A stretch of 64,000 nt of DNA, taken from NCBI GenBank assembly GCA_947166385.1, contig CAMVEB010000010.1, positions 44,233-108,232 of the forward strand. The letters are read 5' to 3'. The translations under genes and the position numbers were made by a program. The notes beneath the pieces were generated by a model that saw only the letters and a program-made list of their open reading frames with translations, ran no database searches and was not told the DNA's origin. The stretch comes from an uncultured Clostridia bacterium (GTDB lineage Bacteria; Bacillota; Clostridia; Christensenellales; Aristaeellaceae). Below, one piece after another: positions 14,986 to 22,358 of this stretch; within the stretch, counting starts at the first letter, position 1, and the number at the start of each line of letters is the position of its first letter.

Positions 14986-17029
14986 TTCCTGCGTCCTCCT
15001 TAAAGGGAAAACCTTCGATTTCATTCATGTCTACCTGTGTGAAACCTTCCGCCCAGCTGTATGCGGGCACTCCGCCTCTGATATCCGTCATGGTCTTGCA
15101 TGTGCCGTCGAAATAGAGAAGAATCATTTCATCCACAACACCGAGATCACGGTTTTTCATGATTTCAATCGCATTGCCGACATCCGGGGCAATGTTCAGC
15201 TTCGGATAGATCTCTTTTACCCTGGTGAGGAAATCGTTATTCACCCGATGTACCATGAACACGTTGTCCGCTGTGTTGCTCAGGTCGCCGGTGCCGCTGA
15301 TATCATTCTTCCGCAGGAACGATTCCGTCTTTCGCGGATGGCAGATAAAGTGGATGTGAACATTCAGCTGCTTTGCCGCCTGTGAAAGGGTCTGAACGAT
15401 TTGAGACTGGATCTCATACTTGTCCGAGGTTCCGACAGGCAGGTTCAGCGACATCAGATTGTCTATGATGACAACATCAGACCCCTTTTCCTTCACCCAG
15501 TTAAAGATGACCGATGCTACAGTTTCCCAATTGCTGCCGTAATCGTTGTTGTAAATCGCCAGCGATCCGCTCAGTCGTTTGTTCAGGTATTCCTTAATTC
15601 CGGCTTTCAGGCGGTAATGCCGGGGAGACAGTGGGTCTTCCTCCACATTGTCCCGACCGGCTGCCTGCAGATACAGCCAGTACTTGACAAGCTTTGGCGG
15701 CATCTCGCCGGAGAACATGGCAACCTTATATCCCTGGTGAACAGCTGTAAGACCTAGCTGACTGACCAGTGTCGACTTGCCGGAAGAGTTTGATCCCGAC
15801 CAGATCGAGAGCTCGCCCTTGTTGAATCCGCCGATCAGCGCGTCCAGCTTTCCGAGCTTGGACTGAATAGTGGTGATTTTGCTGCGGTCATAGTCTTCAA
15901 CATCGGCAATGTCCAGCATCGTAGGCTTCTGAACGACTGCCGGGGCCTGCTGCACAGCTGTGGCGGGAGCAGCCGTCTGCGAAACCTGTTCGCTGCCGTT
16001 TGAGATTCGCGGCAGCGGAGCGACCTGCTGAGCCTGAAACACACTGTTGGAATAAGCGGAAGGATCGACTTTCGCCCGAAACTCATGCCAGCCAAAGCCT
16101 GAGCAGCCATTGTGAAAACATTTGAAGCCTAACCGCCCGTCGTTTGAGACAAACACAGCCGAATCCGGTGCCTTGTGATCACTGTTGAAAGGGCATTCCG
16201 ACAGGATGTACTTGGTCAGGTTGCCGCTTTCGATCTTCCGGGCCACGCTGATATTGTGGCTGGCCAGGAAAGAATCCATATCGAACGGAGTCGAGGCATA
16301 TCTGTTCGATAAAGTACTCGAGGGCGTCATCTTTTCCCACTCGCCGGCAACCGCTCTTACAAGCGCCATGGGTGTAGGCTGAATGGGGTTCGGCGCGTGA
16401 AGAATCTTGCTTTCCCTGTGGGGACGTTCGGGAGAATTCGCGCCTTTGCGGGCAACCGTGCCGTAGAGTTTCGTGATTCTGGCCGGGTTGTAAACCGCTG
16501 TGTCAATCTGTACCGCTTCGGAAGAGAACCACAGATCCAGCACTTTCAGGAACTGGGAAATGATATCTTTGCTTGAAATCTCTGCCTTGATCTTGTACAG
16601 CAGGTGATAACCGTTTCCGCTGTCGGCGGCGATCGGTTCGCTGAATCCCAGCTTTTTCAGGTGCAGATAGACAGCCCTGGCTGTTTTACGGGCTTGTTCT
16701 TTTTCACCGTCTGTGGCGCTTACGCCGGAAGGACGAACGGGATCGGCATCAATCAGAATCCAGCTGTAGCCGATAATGTCCCGATCTGAGGTCGTTTCCT
16801 TGGGATTGGGCATCAGGACTTCCCGCTGCGCCCGGGAATAACAGCCCGGATCAATGCAGTTCATGGTCTGATAAAAGGTACGGCCCTTATAACGTGCAAG
16901 TTGCTTTTCGATATTGGCGCTGTTTGCCTTAAAAAGCCCGCTGATTGTAGGCTTAGGATCAATGCTGCGGATCTCGATAACATCTTCCGGATCATGAAGC
17001 AGCAGAAGACTACTCAGTATTCCGTCCAT
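14954..17029 (-). CDS. Primase-helicase (AEP-like primase, zinc finger, RecA-like helicase)
   Basis: About 691 residues. The N-terminal third has a primase-like WILIDADPVRPSG (metal-binding DxD) and DSGNGYHLLYKI. A central CPFNSDH...CFHNGC cluster fits a primase zinc finger. The C-terminal half has Walker A SGSNSSGKST, Walker B VVIIDNLMSL and a FICHPRK sensor, as in DnaB/RepA-type or Twinkle-like helicases. Such fusions start and unwind replication forks on mobile elements. The track start (17074) lacks a ribosome site; GAGGAG lies 8 nt before the ATG at 17029. It overlaps the upstream initiator gene by 16 bp, consistent with one replication operon. Confidence 0.88.
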   Translation of the reverse strand: MDGILSSLLLLHDPEDVIEIRSIDPKPTISGLFKANSANIEKQLARYKGRTFYQTMNCIDPGCYSRAQREVLMPNPKETTSDRDIIGYSWILIDADPVRPSGVSATDGEKEQARKTARAVYLHLKKLGFSEPIAADSGNGYHLLYKIKAEISSKDIISQFLKVLDLWFSSEAVQIDTAVYNPARITKLYGTVARKGANSPERPHRESKILHAPNPIQPTPMALVRAVAGEWEKMTPSSTLSNRYASTPFDMDSFLASHNISVARKIESGNLTKYILSECPFNSDHKAPDSAVFVSNDGRLGFKCFHNGCSGFGWHEFRAKVDPSAYSNSVFQAQQVAPLPRISNGSEQVSQTAAPATAVQQAPAVVQKPTMLDIADVEDYDRSKITTIQSKLGKLDALIGGFNKGELSIWSGSNSSGKSTLVSQLGLTAVHQGYKVAMFSGEMPPKLVKYWLYLQAAGRDNVEEDPLSPRHYRLKAGIKEYLNKRLSGSLAIYNNDYGSNWETVASVIFNWVKEKGSDVVIIDNLMSLNLPVGTSDKYEIQSQIVQTLSQAAKQLNVHIHFICHPRKTESFLRKNDISGTGDLSNTADNVFMVHRVNNDFLTRVKEIYPKLNIAPDVGNAIEIMKNRDLGVVDEMILLYFDGTCKTMTDIRGGVPAYSWAEGFTQVDMNEIEGFPFKEDAGNGTDSDIGRT

Positions 17030-17736
17030 GCGGATCGCTCCTCTCTTTCGCTCAGGTCGATATAGTCTTCCCATTTTCCGTCAAGCCATTTTGCTGCCCT
17101 GGGGATATACTTGCCGTTATCCTGAAGCCATTCTCTGGAGCACTTTGCGTTCTCCAGTGCCGCAATCAGGGTTTCTGTCGGCACTTTCATCTCCATCCAG
17201 GCTTTTCTGGCCGCGGATTTCTCCTCATGCCGGGGGTATGCTTTCCAGAAGATTTCGAAAACCTGGTCGCGGTAAGAAAGTGTTCTTGGTCTTTCTTGGT
17301 TATATTTTTGGTTGTGCTCATTTCGTGGGCAGCCAATGCCCATATCGTGAGCAGCTACGTTCATATCTTGGGCATTTGTGCCCATATTGTGGGCAACTGG
17401 GCTTGTCGGCATGGCGGTTGCTGGCCTGACATTCTCCTGACAGATCTCACTCCAGCCGATCACCGTGTACAATGCTCCGTCAGAGTTGCGAGAAACGCTG
17501 ATGAGTCCTTTGCAGAACAGGGATTCAATGTGCTTTGCTGTTCCGTTTCTGCTCCATCCGAGGGCTTTTGCGATACTGACAACGGACGATTGAAACTGTC
17601 CAGGCTTCAGATGTCCGTAAAAGTTATGGCTGGCGCGAAGCAGAAAAAAGAAATACAGTGCCGCATCATATCCGTCTTCCCAGATACGCGAATCCAGAAT
17701 GGTTCTGGAGATTTTGACAAAACCCGTAGGTTCCAT
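17014..17736 (-). CDS. Replication initiator, DnaD/lambda-O-like, with internal iterons
   Basis: About 240 residues. The N-terminal winged-helix part (TGFVKISRTILDSRIWEDG ... SVVSIAKALGWSRNGTAKHIESL) matches phage replisome organisers. The C-terminus (FEIFWKAYPRHEEKSAARKAW) is the block common in O-like and DnaD-like phage replication proteins. The linker holds four 7-residue repeats (AHNMGTN, AQDMNVA, AHDMGIG type) that reflect iterons in the DNA. The ATG at 17736 has AGG 8 nt upstream; the track used a GTG 9 bases earlier. It precedes and overlaps the primase-helicase gene. The arrangement of origin inside initiator gene is known from lambda O. Confidence 0.8.
   Translation of the reverse strand: MEPTGFVKISRTILDSRIWEDGYDAALYFFFLLRASHNFYGHLKPGQFQSSVVSIAKALGWSRNGTAKHIESLFCKGLISVSRNSDGALYTVIGWSEICQENVRPATAMPTSPVAHNMGTNAQDMNVAAHDMGIGCPRNEHNQKYNQERPRTLSYRDQVFEIFWKAYPRHEEKSAARKAWMEMKVPTETLIAALENAKCSREWLQDNGKYIPRAAKWLDGKWEDYIDLSEREERSAWTEY
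17318..17395. repeat. Four phased iterons within the initiator gene, candidate replication origin
   Basis: Consensus YCATATCGTGGGCA occurs at 17318, 17340, 17361 and 17382, with spacings of 22, 21 and 21 bp (two helical turns). Copies read TCATTTCGTGGGCA, CCATATCGTGAGCA, TCATATCTTGGGCA and CCATATTGTGGGCA. An AT-rich tract (TTATATTTTTGG, about 17300-17311) lies next to them and could be the unwinding element. Layout equals that of the lambda origin inside gene O. Confidence 0.65.
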
Positions 17737-17758
17737 GTTATTCACCTGCCAATCAATC

Positions 17759-17789
17759 CCCCAGAGCAGGCAGACCGCCTGCCCTGGGG
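17759..17789 (-). promoter_or_regulatory. Strong hairpin before the initiator ribosome site
   Basis: CCCCAG-AG-CAGGC pairs with GCCTG-CC-CTGGGG. There is no T-run after it on the minus strand, so it is unlikely to be a full terminator. It sits immediately upstream of the ribosome site of the initiator gene and may set its expression relative to the SSB-like gene. Confidence 0.4.
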
Positions 17790-17802
17790 ATAAGGTATTG
17801 GA

Positions 17803-18519
17803 TCAGAAGGGAGTATCCTGATCATCGGTATAGTGCATCGGAAGCAGAGATGCTTCAGGCGCGTACATTGTGGGTGAGACGACTGGAGCAGTCGGCGGTA
17901 TCGCTTCCGGCATGGGAGGAATAGCGCTTGCAGGGATAACAGGAGCAATCGCTTGCTGGATCGTATCCGGAATCTGTCTTGCCGCGGATGAAACAGGTGG
18001 ATAGCCCTGGACGATATGGGATGCACGGCGCTTCATGGGACGGAATGTTCCATTGCGGATCACGGAAACAGGAATGAATTTGCCGATTTCTGTAAAAATG
18101 CAGCCGTTGTATTCGTTTTCCCGAACAGAGATTCCGACCGTCATTCCTTTCAGGGAATCGGTGTTCCAGTTCCAGTTGAATCCTGGATTGCTTGCCATGA
18201 TTGCTCCCATAGTCAGATTGAAGCGGTCCAGCATCCACAGATCTTCCTGCTGAAGATTGTTGGTCGGGCAGAAAATCCTGTAGACTCCGCGGTAACGGGC
18301 CGGATACTGGCCGCCTTCCTGCGCACGGTAGTCCTTCAGGAAAAATCCGGCATACGGGCCTTCCGTGATTTCCACTGTGAAAACCAGCATCTGGTTTCCA
18401 TCAGCACGGTTTTCCGCACGGGCATCCTGGATCACAGCGATATAACCGCCAACCGGCAGCTGTGCGCGGAACTGTTCCTGCATGGGCCTGAAGCCGTTGA
18501 AGGGATTCACATTACTCAT
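17803..18519 (-). CDS. SSB-like single-strand DNA binding protein of a mobile element
   Basis: About 238 residues. The N-terminal 130 residues form a beta-rich block (GGYIAVIQDARAENRADGNQMLVFTVEITEGPYAGFF) like DUF669/phage SSB-type OB-fold proteins. A long Pro/Ala/Ile-rich linker is followed by the acidic tail YTDDQDTPF. That tail resembles the DDDIPF tip by which SSB recruits replication proteins. I start at 18519 because AGGAGG is 9 nt upstream; the track ATG six codons earlier overlaps that site. It overlaps the zinc-ribbon gene end by 8 bp and precedes the initiator. The SSB role is inferred from tail and context. Confidence 0.65.
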   Translation of the reverse strand: MSNVNPFNGFRPMQEQFRAQLPVGGYIAVIQDARAENRADGNQMLVFTVEITEGPYAGFFLKDYRAQEGGQYPARYRGVYRIFCPTNNLQQEDLWMLDRFNLTMGAIMASNPGFNWNWNTDSLKGMTVGISVRENEYNGCIFTEIGKFIPVSVIRNGTFRPMKRRASHIVQGYPPVSSAARQIPDTIQQAIAPVIPASAIPPMPEAIPPTAPVVSPTMYAPEASLLPMHYTDDQDTPF

Positions 18520-18790
18520 CTTCTTCATCCTCCTCATTTCCGTCAGTCAGAAGCATTGGAGCGATTATCGTTTCCAGGACTTGTATCTGGTTCATCCATG
18601 CCTTTCGCATATAGCAGCGAACGCAAATGTACTCTCGAGCAAAAAAGTTCGGGCTTTCCCTTGATGGGAATACAGCATCAATCATTGAAAACGTCTTTCC
18701 GCACCGCGTGCACGTGGTAAATGTGTTTTCAATGGTTACTCCGAGAATCTCTCCGGGTGCTACGTCTTTGGGTACCTTGATAAAAACCAC
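18512..18790 (-). CDS. Small zinc-ribbon protein
   Basis: About 92 residues with two CxxC pairs (CTRCGKTF and CVRCYMRK) forming a treble-clef or ribbon-like zinc site. The track begins at a GTG (18832) with no ribosome site. AAAGGAGG lies 8 nt before a GTG at 18790, which I prefer. It is the first gene of the replication operon and overlaps the SSB-like gene. No specific family recognised; nucleic acid binding is likely but unproven. Confidence 0.6.
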   Translation of the reverse strand: MVFIKVPKDVAPGEILGVTIENTFTTCTRCGKTFSMIDAVFPSRESPNFFAREYICVRCYMRKAWMNQIQVLETIIAPMLLTDGNEEDEEDE

Positions 18791-18954
18791 TTTTTCGTCC
18801 TCCTTTTGGGGGCCGTTTTTTTTGCCCCTCACTTGATGTGGTAAAAAATCGCTGTTTTAAGTCACTTTTTGAAAAATTTCTTTGAATAAAATTGAATCCT
18901 TGTGCTTACCAACAGGGATGAGCCCTTTGTTTTCAATGCTTGCAGGCTTATAGA

Positions 18955-19461
18955 TCACTCGAAATTTGTGACGTAGTAATCACGCAGCTCCTTCAGCAGC
19001 TTCCGGATGCGGCGATTTGCGGTTTTCTGCGGAATCCCAAGACGGCTCCCGATCTCATAACTGGTGAGCTTTTCCATGCACATCGTTAAGATGAGATCCC
19101 CATCCTCACAGATGAGCCGAGCCTGGGCGAACATGCGCTCAATGGTGTCTGTATGTTCGGCAATCTCCGCGGGGCCGGGCGTCGGATCAACAGCCAGGTG
19201 TTCCCCGTAGGCAACGCTGTGTTCCGGATCATCGGTCATAAAGGTTTCTTCGTAGCTGACAAAGATGCCGGAAAAGTGCCAGGGACAGATTGCACAGTCA
19301 CCATTGCAGCGCCAGTAGCTTGTCTGCCCGCAGGTGCCGTTTTTACGCGCTTCATTACGAGTATCATTGATCATCTTGTACCAACTCCTTTTCATTTCAC
19401 CGGTGATTTCGATTTCGATTCCATTGATTTTGATCGTGACTTTCTTTTCCTGAGACTTCAT
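18955..19461 (-). CDS. Sigma-70 region 4-like regulator with cysteine-rich N-terminal part
   Basis: This 168-residue protein ends in LTSYEIGSRLGIPQKTANRRIRKLLKELRDYY, a helix-turn-helix very like sigma region 4. The middle (IERMFAQARLICEDGDLILTMCMEKL) resembles the helices before it in small phage or ICE sigma-like regulators. The N-terminal part is unusual: a beta-strand pair (VTIKINGIEIEITGEMKRSWYKM) and a Cys cluster CGQTSYWRCNGDCAICPWH that could hold zinc or an Fe-S cluster. It probably activates element genes. Its ribosome site (GGAGGAATC) lies inside a hairpin, so translation may be controlled. Confidence 0.65.
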   Translation of the reverse strand: MKSQEKKVTIKINGIEIEITGEMKRSWYKMINDTRNEARKNGTCGQTSYWRCNGDCAICPWHFSGIFVSYEETFMTDDPEHSVAYGEHLAVDPTPGPAEIAEHTDTIERMFAQARLICEDGDLILTMCMEKLTSYEIGSRLGIPQKTANRRIRKLLKELRDYYVTNFE

Positions 19462-19467
19462 GCTTCC

Positions 19468-19502
19468 GATTCCTCCGTTCGTTTTTTCCGAATGGAGGAA
19501 TC
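19468..19502 (-). promoter_or_regulatory. Hairpin sequestering the ribosome site of the sigma-like gene
   Basis: On the minus strand GATTCCTCCATTCG pairs with CGAACGGAGGAATC (13 of 14) around a 7 nt A-rich loop. The 3' arm contains GGAGG, 10 nt before the ATG at 19461, and the 5' arm supplies a perfect anti-SD CCTCC. The remainder of the 410 bp gap (19462-19871) has no supported gene. Confidence 0.6.
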
Positions 19503-19770
19503 AGCCAAAGAAGGGTGCATTTAATAGCGCTGCCAACCATAGCGAACTCTCCATTCGTGTGGTCTGCAGCAACCCTTGCTCAGGTTGTGCGGGTATGTCG
19601 GCTGGCTTTCGGTAAGCAAGCCCCGCGGAAAAACGCGTGTCGCAGGGACCTCCGGTCAGCGTCCTCGGATTTATTATTCTTTTCCCGGAAACGCGGTCTG
19701 GTTATTGATTTGCGGCCGTGAGGGAGAAGCATAATAACTGGTTTGGTGTGTCCTCATCGGGAGGACTGGG

Positions 19771-19824
19771 AAAAAATAAAGGCCAGGAATGCCTTCTCCC
19801 AATCGGGTAAGGCAAATCCTGGCC
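19771..19824 (-). terminator. Strong Rho-independent terminator after the 72-residue gene
   Basis: On the minus strand GGCCAGGA...AAGGC pairs stepwise with GCCTT...TCCTGGCC, with an inner CCC/GGG step, and is followed by TTTATTTTTTCC. It ends transcription from the small gene at 19872-20090 before the sigma-like gene. Confidence 0.88.
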
Positions 19825-19871
19825 GTCCAGCAGCTCTGTGGATCAAGTAGATATTCGATTCAGATCATGTA

Positions 19872-20090
19872 CTAATCCGGGGGCAGATGATACCTGTCTA
19901 CGCGGAGAAAGGAATACCCTTCGCGACGAAGGATCGTGCAGTTTCTTTCCATGGTAAACGTGATCTCCCCGCCAACAGGCAGGTAGATCAGGATTCTTTC
20001 TCTTCCTCTTCCGCAGATACGCTCAATAACGCCGTTGTAGGGATCAGCGGTGCACACCGTGTGCTGATCCAAGTCTTTAATCGTTTCCAT
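19872..20090 (-). CDS. Small protein of unknown function
   Basis: 72 residues (METIKDLDQHTVCTADPYNGV...), predicted beta-rich and without membrane segments. GGAGG lies 5 nt before the ATG and a strong terminator follows, so it is a complete one-gene transcript. It is divergent from the ImmR-like repressor across a gap with GGTAA/TTACC palindromes, so it may belong to the same switch. No family recognised. Confidence 0.6.
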   Translation of the reverse strand: METIKDLDQHTVCTADPYNGVIERICGRGRERILIYLPVGGEITFTMERNCTILRREGYSFLRVDRYHLPPD

Positions 20091-20248
20091 AGCGTCCTCC
20101 GTACTTTCTCAGATTCTGGTGCAATGATAATCCCGGAGTTTCAGCGTAGCAGAACAGGCGTAACGATCAGAGGTTCCGTGTGCGGATTATGGTCATCTCC
20201 GCGGAACGTGCATCATCGCTCACCGGAAAACGATTGAGATGCAATAGA

Positions 20249-20264
20249 GGTAACCATAGTTACC
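20249..20264. promoter_or_regulatory. Palindromic operator candidate 1
   Basis: GGTAAC-CATA-GTTACC is a perfect inverted repeat in the divergent gap between the 72-residue gene and the ImmR-like repressor. Its half-site recurs in the second palindrome and in the immR promoter spacer, as expected for repressor binding sites. Confidence 0.6.
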
Positions 20265-20331
20265 GCGAATGGGTAAAAAAATTTGCCCCCAGACATTTTG
20301 CATCCCCCTCTCTGCATCGTCCGATTTCTCG

Positions 20332-20351
20332 TCGGTAACTTTGCTTACCGA
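20332..20351. promoter_or_regulatory. Palindromic operator candidate 2
   Basis: TCGGTAACTTTGCTTACCGA is an inverted repeat (TCGGTAA/TTACCGA, 6 nt centre) with the same GGTAA half-site as candidate 1, 48-67 bp before the -35 of the immR promoter. The rest of the 368 bp gap shows no gene. Confidence 0.55.
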
Positions 20352-20398
20352 GAATATCACAGTCAAAAAATAAAGTCAAGAGGTTTACGAAAAAAATG

Positions 20399-20427
20399 TT
20401 GATTATTGTTACCACCTGTGTTATACT
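20399..20427 (+). promoter_or_regulatory. Promoter of the ImmR-like repressor operon
   Basis: TTGATT and TATACT with 17 bp between. The spacer holds GTTACC (20408-20413), the half-site of both palindromes upstream, which suggests autoregulation by the XRE-type protein. Confidence 0.7.
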
Positions 20428-20458
20428 CCTTGCAGATTAAGGAAAGGAGCGGCGACAG

Positions 20459-20854
20459 ATGGCTATAAACTATGAAGAAACCTTGGGCCAAATCATTAAG
20501 CGTAAACGTCTTCAGCTTGGCATGAGTCTCCGCGATCTTGCCAAAGAAGCCGGTGTTACCCATGTCGCGATTCTGCGAATTGAAGAAGATAAGTATAAGA
20601 TTGTTGATCCTAAAATTTTGACGGCAATCGCGAACGCGCTGCATCTGGATCGGCTTTTCCTGCTTTCCCTGAATGGTGCAGGTGTAGAGGATGAAGATAT
20701 CCGGATCATTGCCCGCGCAGCCGGGAAGCTGAATCCGGAACAGAGGCAGCAGATGCTTGAAATGCTGAGAGGATCTTTCGCTGAGGCTTTCAAGAACACC
20801 TCGAGCGATGACCTGGATGACACAGAGGATGAATATCTCGATGAACGTGTTTGA
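20459..20854 (+). CDS. XRE-family repressor, ImmR-like
   Basis: 131 residues. An N-terminal helix-turn-helix (LGQIIKRKRLQLGMSLRDLAKEAGVTHVAILRIEEDKY) of the XRE/cI type fills residues 8-60. The rest is helical and acidic and ends with EDEYLDERV. The next gene is an ImmA-like metallopeptidase; in ICEBs1 and relatives ImmA cleaves ImmR to switch the element on. AGGAG stands 9 nt before the ATG. Likely sites are the GGTAA/TTACC repeats upstream, including one in its own promoter. Confidence 0.88.
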   Translation: MAINYEETLGQIIKRKRLQLGMSLRDLAKEAGVTHVAILRIEEDKYKIVDPKILTAIANALHLDRLFLLSLNGAGVEDEDIRIIARAAGKLNPEQRQQMLEMLRGSFAEAFKNTSSDDLDDTEDEYLDERV

Positions 20855-22340
20855 TCGTTCCTTTGAAAGAAAAGAGGCAGTCCAAAAATCCGCTGAATTG
20901 CTGCGGGATATGAGGACTGCCTCTTTCCCGCTTGATGTGCATGGATTGCTGTCCGCTTTCGGACAGCAAATTAAACTTGTGCCGTACGCGGAGCTCGGAA
21001 CGAATCCACAGGCTAAAGCTACGGATGTAAATCCGCAGATGATGAGTAAGGATGGATTCTGTACGCGGGTCCGGGACGCACTGATTGAATACGGCGATGG
21101 GTTTGTGGAAGGCTCTGTCTGGTATGTCTATTATGATGACAAAGCCTGGAAATCCCGGATTCGCTTTACCCTGATGCATGAACTAGGGCATATCACACTC
21201 CGGCACCATCAGCTCCTGAATATGGATACGCTGATCGATCTGGACAACAATCCGGAGTACAAAGCCGCTGACAAGCAGGCAGACTTATTCAGTATTAATG
21301 TTCTTGCCCCGGCACCAGCTGTTTACAGGATTCTGAAAGAGCATGGGTTCACTTATAACAAAAGGAAGGCTGACTGGCAGCTGACGAATCCGAACGCTCC
21401 GTTTTTGCAGAATCTTGGAGATGTACCGCATCCGGAAGTGCTGATTATGACAGCGTTTGGTCTTTCTCAGCCTGCGGCGAACTGGCGCTTGCATGAATTG
21501 CCTCTGGAATTGGAAGTCTGGAGACAGATTGATCCCGATCTTTATAGTCTTGTGGAGAAGCTTCCGCAACGTGCCGGTTGGTTCTGTTGGGTATGCCATA
21601 CTCGCAGGCGAACAACTTCCATGTACTGCCCAGGCTGCGGAAAAGGATTTCACTACGAGTTCAAGGATTTTGGGAAATTCACGCGGCCTGTCATGGGATT
21701 GCGGAAAAATGGCCAGTTTGAATTCTGCTCGGTCTGTGGAAACACTGATTTCCCGGAAACCGCGGAGTTCTGCCCAATTTGCGGAAGTCCTGTCGTGAAT
21801 GAATGCGAAAACGCATTTCAGACAGACGGAGATTTTATTCGCAGCGGGATGGAGATCATTCGCGGAACACATCGCTGCAGGCCTGGCGATATCTACTGCG
21901 GAACATGCGGAGTGCTTACCGCATTCGGAAGAAGGCACGGACCAAAGGAGAACATGTGGCTTCCGACACCAACCAGTGATCGGTGCCGGACCGTGAAAAC
22001 CCATTACCCAGAAGCTATACCGACGGATGACGGAAAACTGCTGAAATGTCCGGCCTGCGGAAGCACCAGAACCATGCGGGATGGAAGATACTGTGCGGAC
22101 TGCAAACAACCTCTGCAAAATGTTTGTGATTCCGAGGGCCAAAGCGTTCACTCCTGCGGAGCAAATGACCGGTATTGTAGCATTTGCGGAAAGCCGACAA
22201 TCTTCCATCAGGCAGGATGGCTCCCGGAATACACCGAAACCAGGGAGTTTGCGGAATTGCTGGATGCGGAAAAGCACGGCATGAGGGAACACACAGCCCG
22301 ATTACTGATCCATCCGGATGGAGAAATCTGCGTATTGTAA
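20841..22340 (+). CDS. ImmA/IrrE-type metallopeptidase with multiple zinc ribbons
   Basis: About 499 residues. The N-terminal quarter is the ImmA/IrrE (DUF955) domain with the zinc-metalloprotease motif HELGH in FTLMHELGHITLRHH, the family that cleaves ImmR-type repressors. Usual ImmA proteins end after about 150-200 residues. Here the protein continues with about five CxxC pairs in ribbon-like units (CWVC...YCPGC, FCSVCGN...FCPICG, YCGTCG, KCPACG...YCADCK, YCSICG). I chose 20841 over 20808 because AGAGG precedes it, but the spacing is long. It overlaps the repressor gene by 14 bp. The ribbons may sense DNA, RNA or metal; this is open. Confidence 0.85.
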   Translation: MNVFDRSFERKEAVQKSAELLRDMRTASFPLDVHGLLSAFGQQIKLVPYAELGTNPQAKATDVNPQMMSKDGFCTRVRDALIEYGDGFVEGSVWYVYYDDKAWKSRIRFTLMHELGHITLRHHQLLNMDTLIDLDNNPEYKAADKQADLFSINVLAPAPAVYRILKEHGFTYNKRKADWQLTNPNAPFLQNLGDVPHPEVLIMTAFGLSQPAANWRLHELPLELEVWRQIDPDLYSLVEKLPQRAGWFCWVCHTRRRTTSMYCPGCGKGFHYEFKDFGKFTRPVMGLRKNGQFEFCSVCGNTDFPETAEFCPICGSPVVNECENAFQTDGDFIRSGMEIIRGTHRCRPGDIYCGTCGVLTAFGRRHGPKENMWLPTPTSDRCRTVKTHYPEAIPTDDGKLLKCPACGSTRTMRDGRYCADCKQPLQNVCDSEGQSVHSCGANDRYCSICGKPTIFHQAGWLPEYTETREFAELLDAEKHGMREHTARLLIHPDGEICVL

Positions 22341-22358
22341 GTGTGGAGGTTACCGTAA

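Noticed and set aside
19584-19733. 48-codon minus-strand ORF (MLLPHGRKSITRPRF...)
   Set aside because: No ribosome site and no support beyond an open frame; the region has only short inverted repeats.
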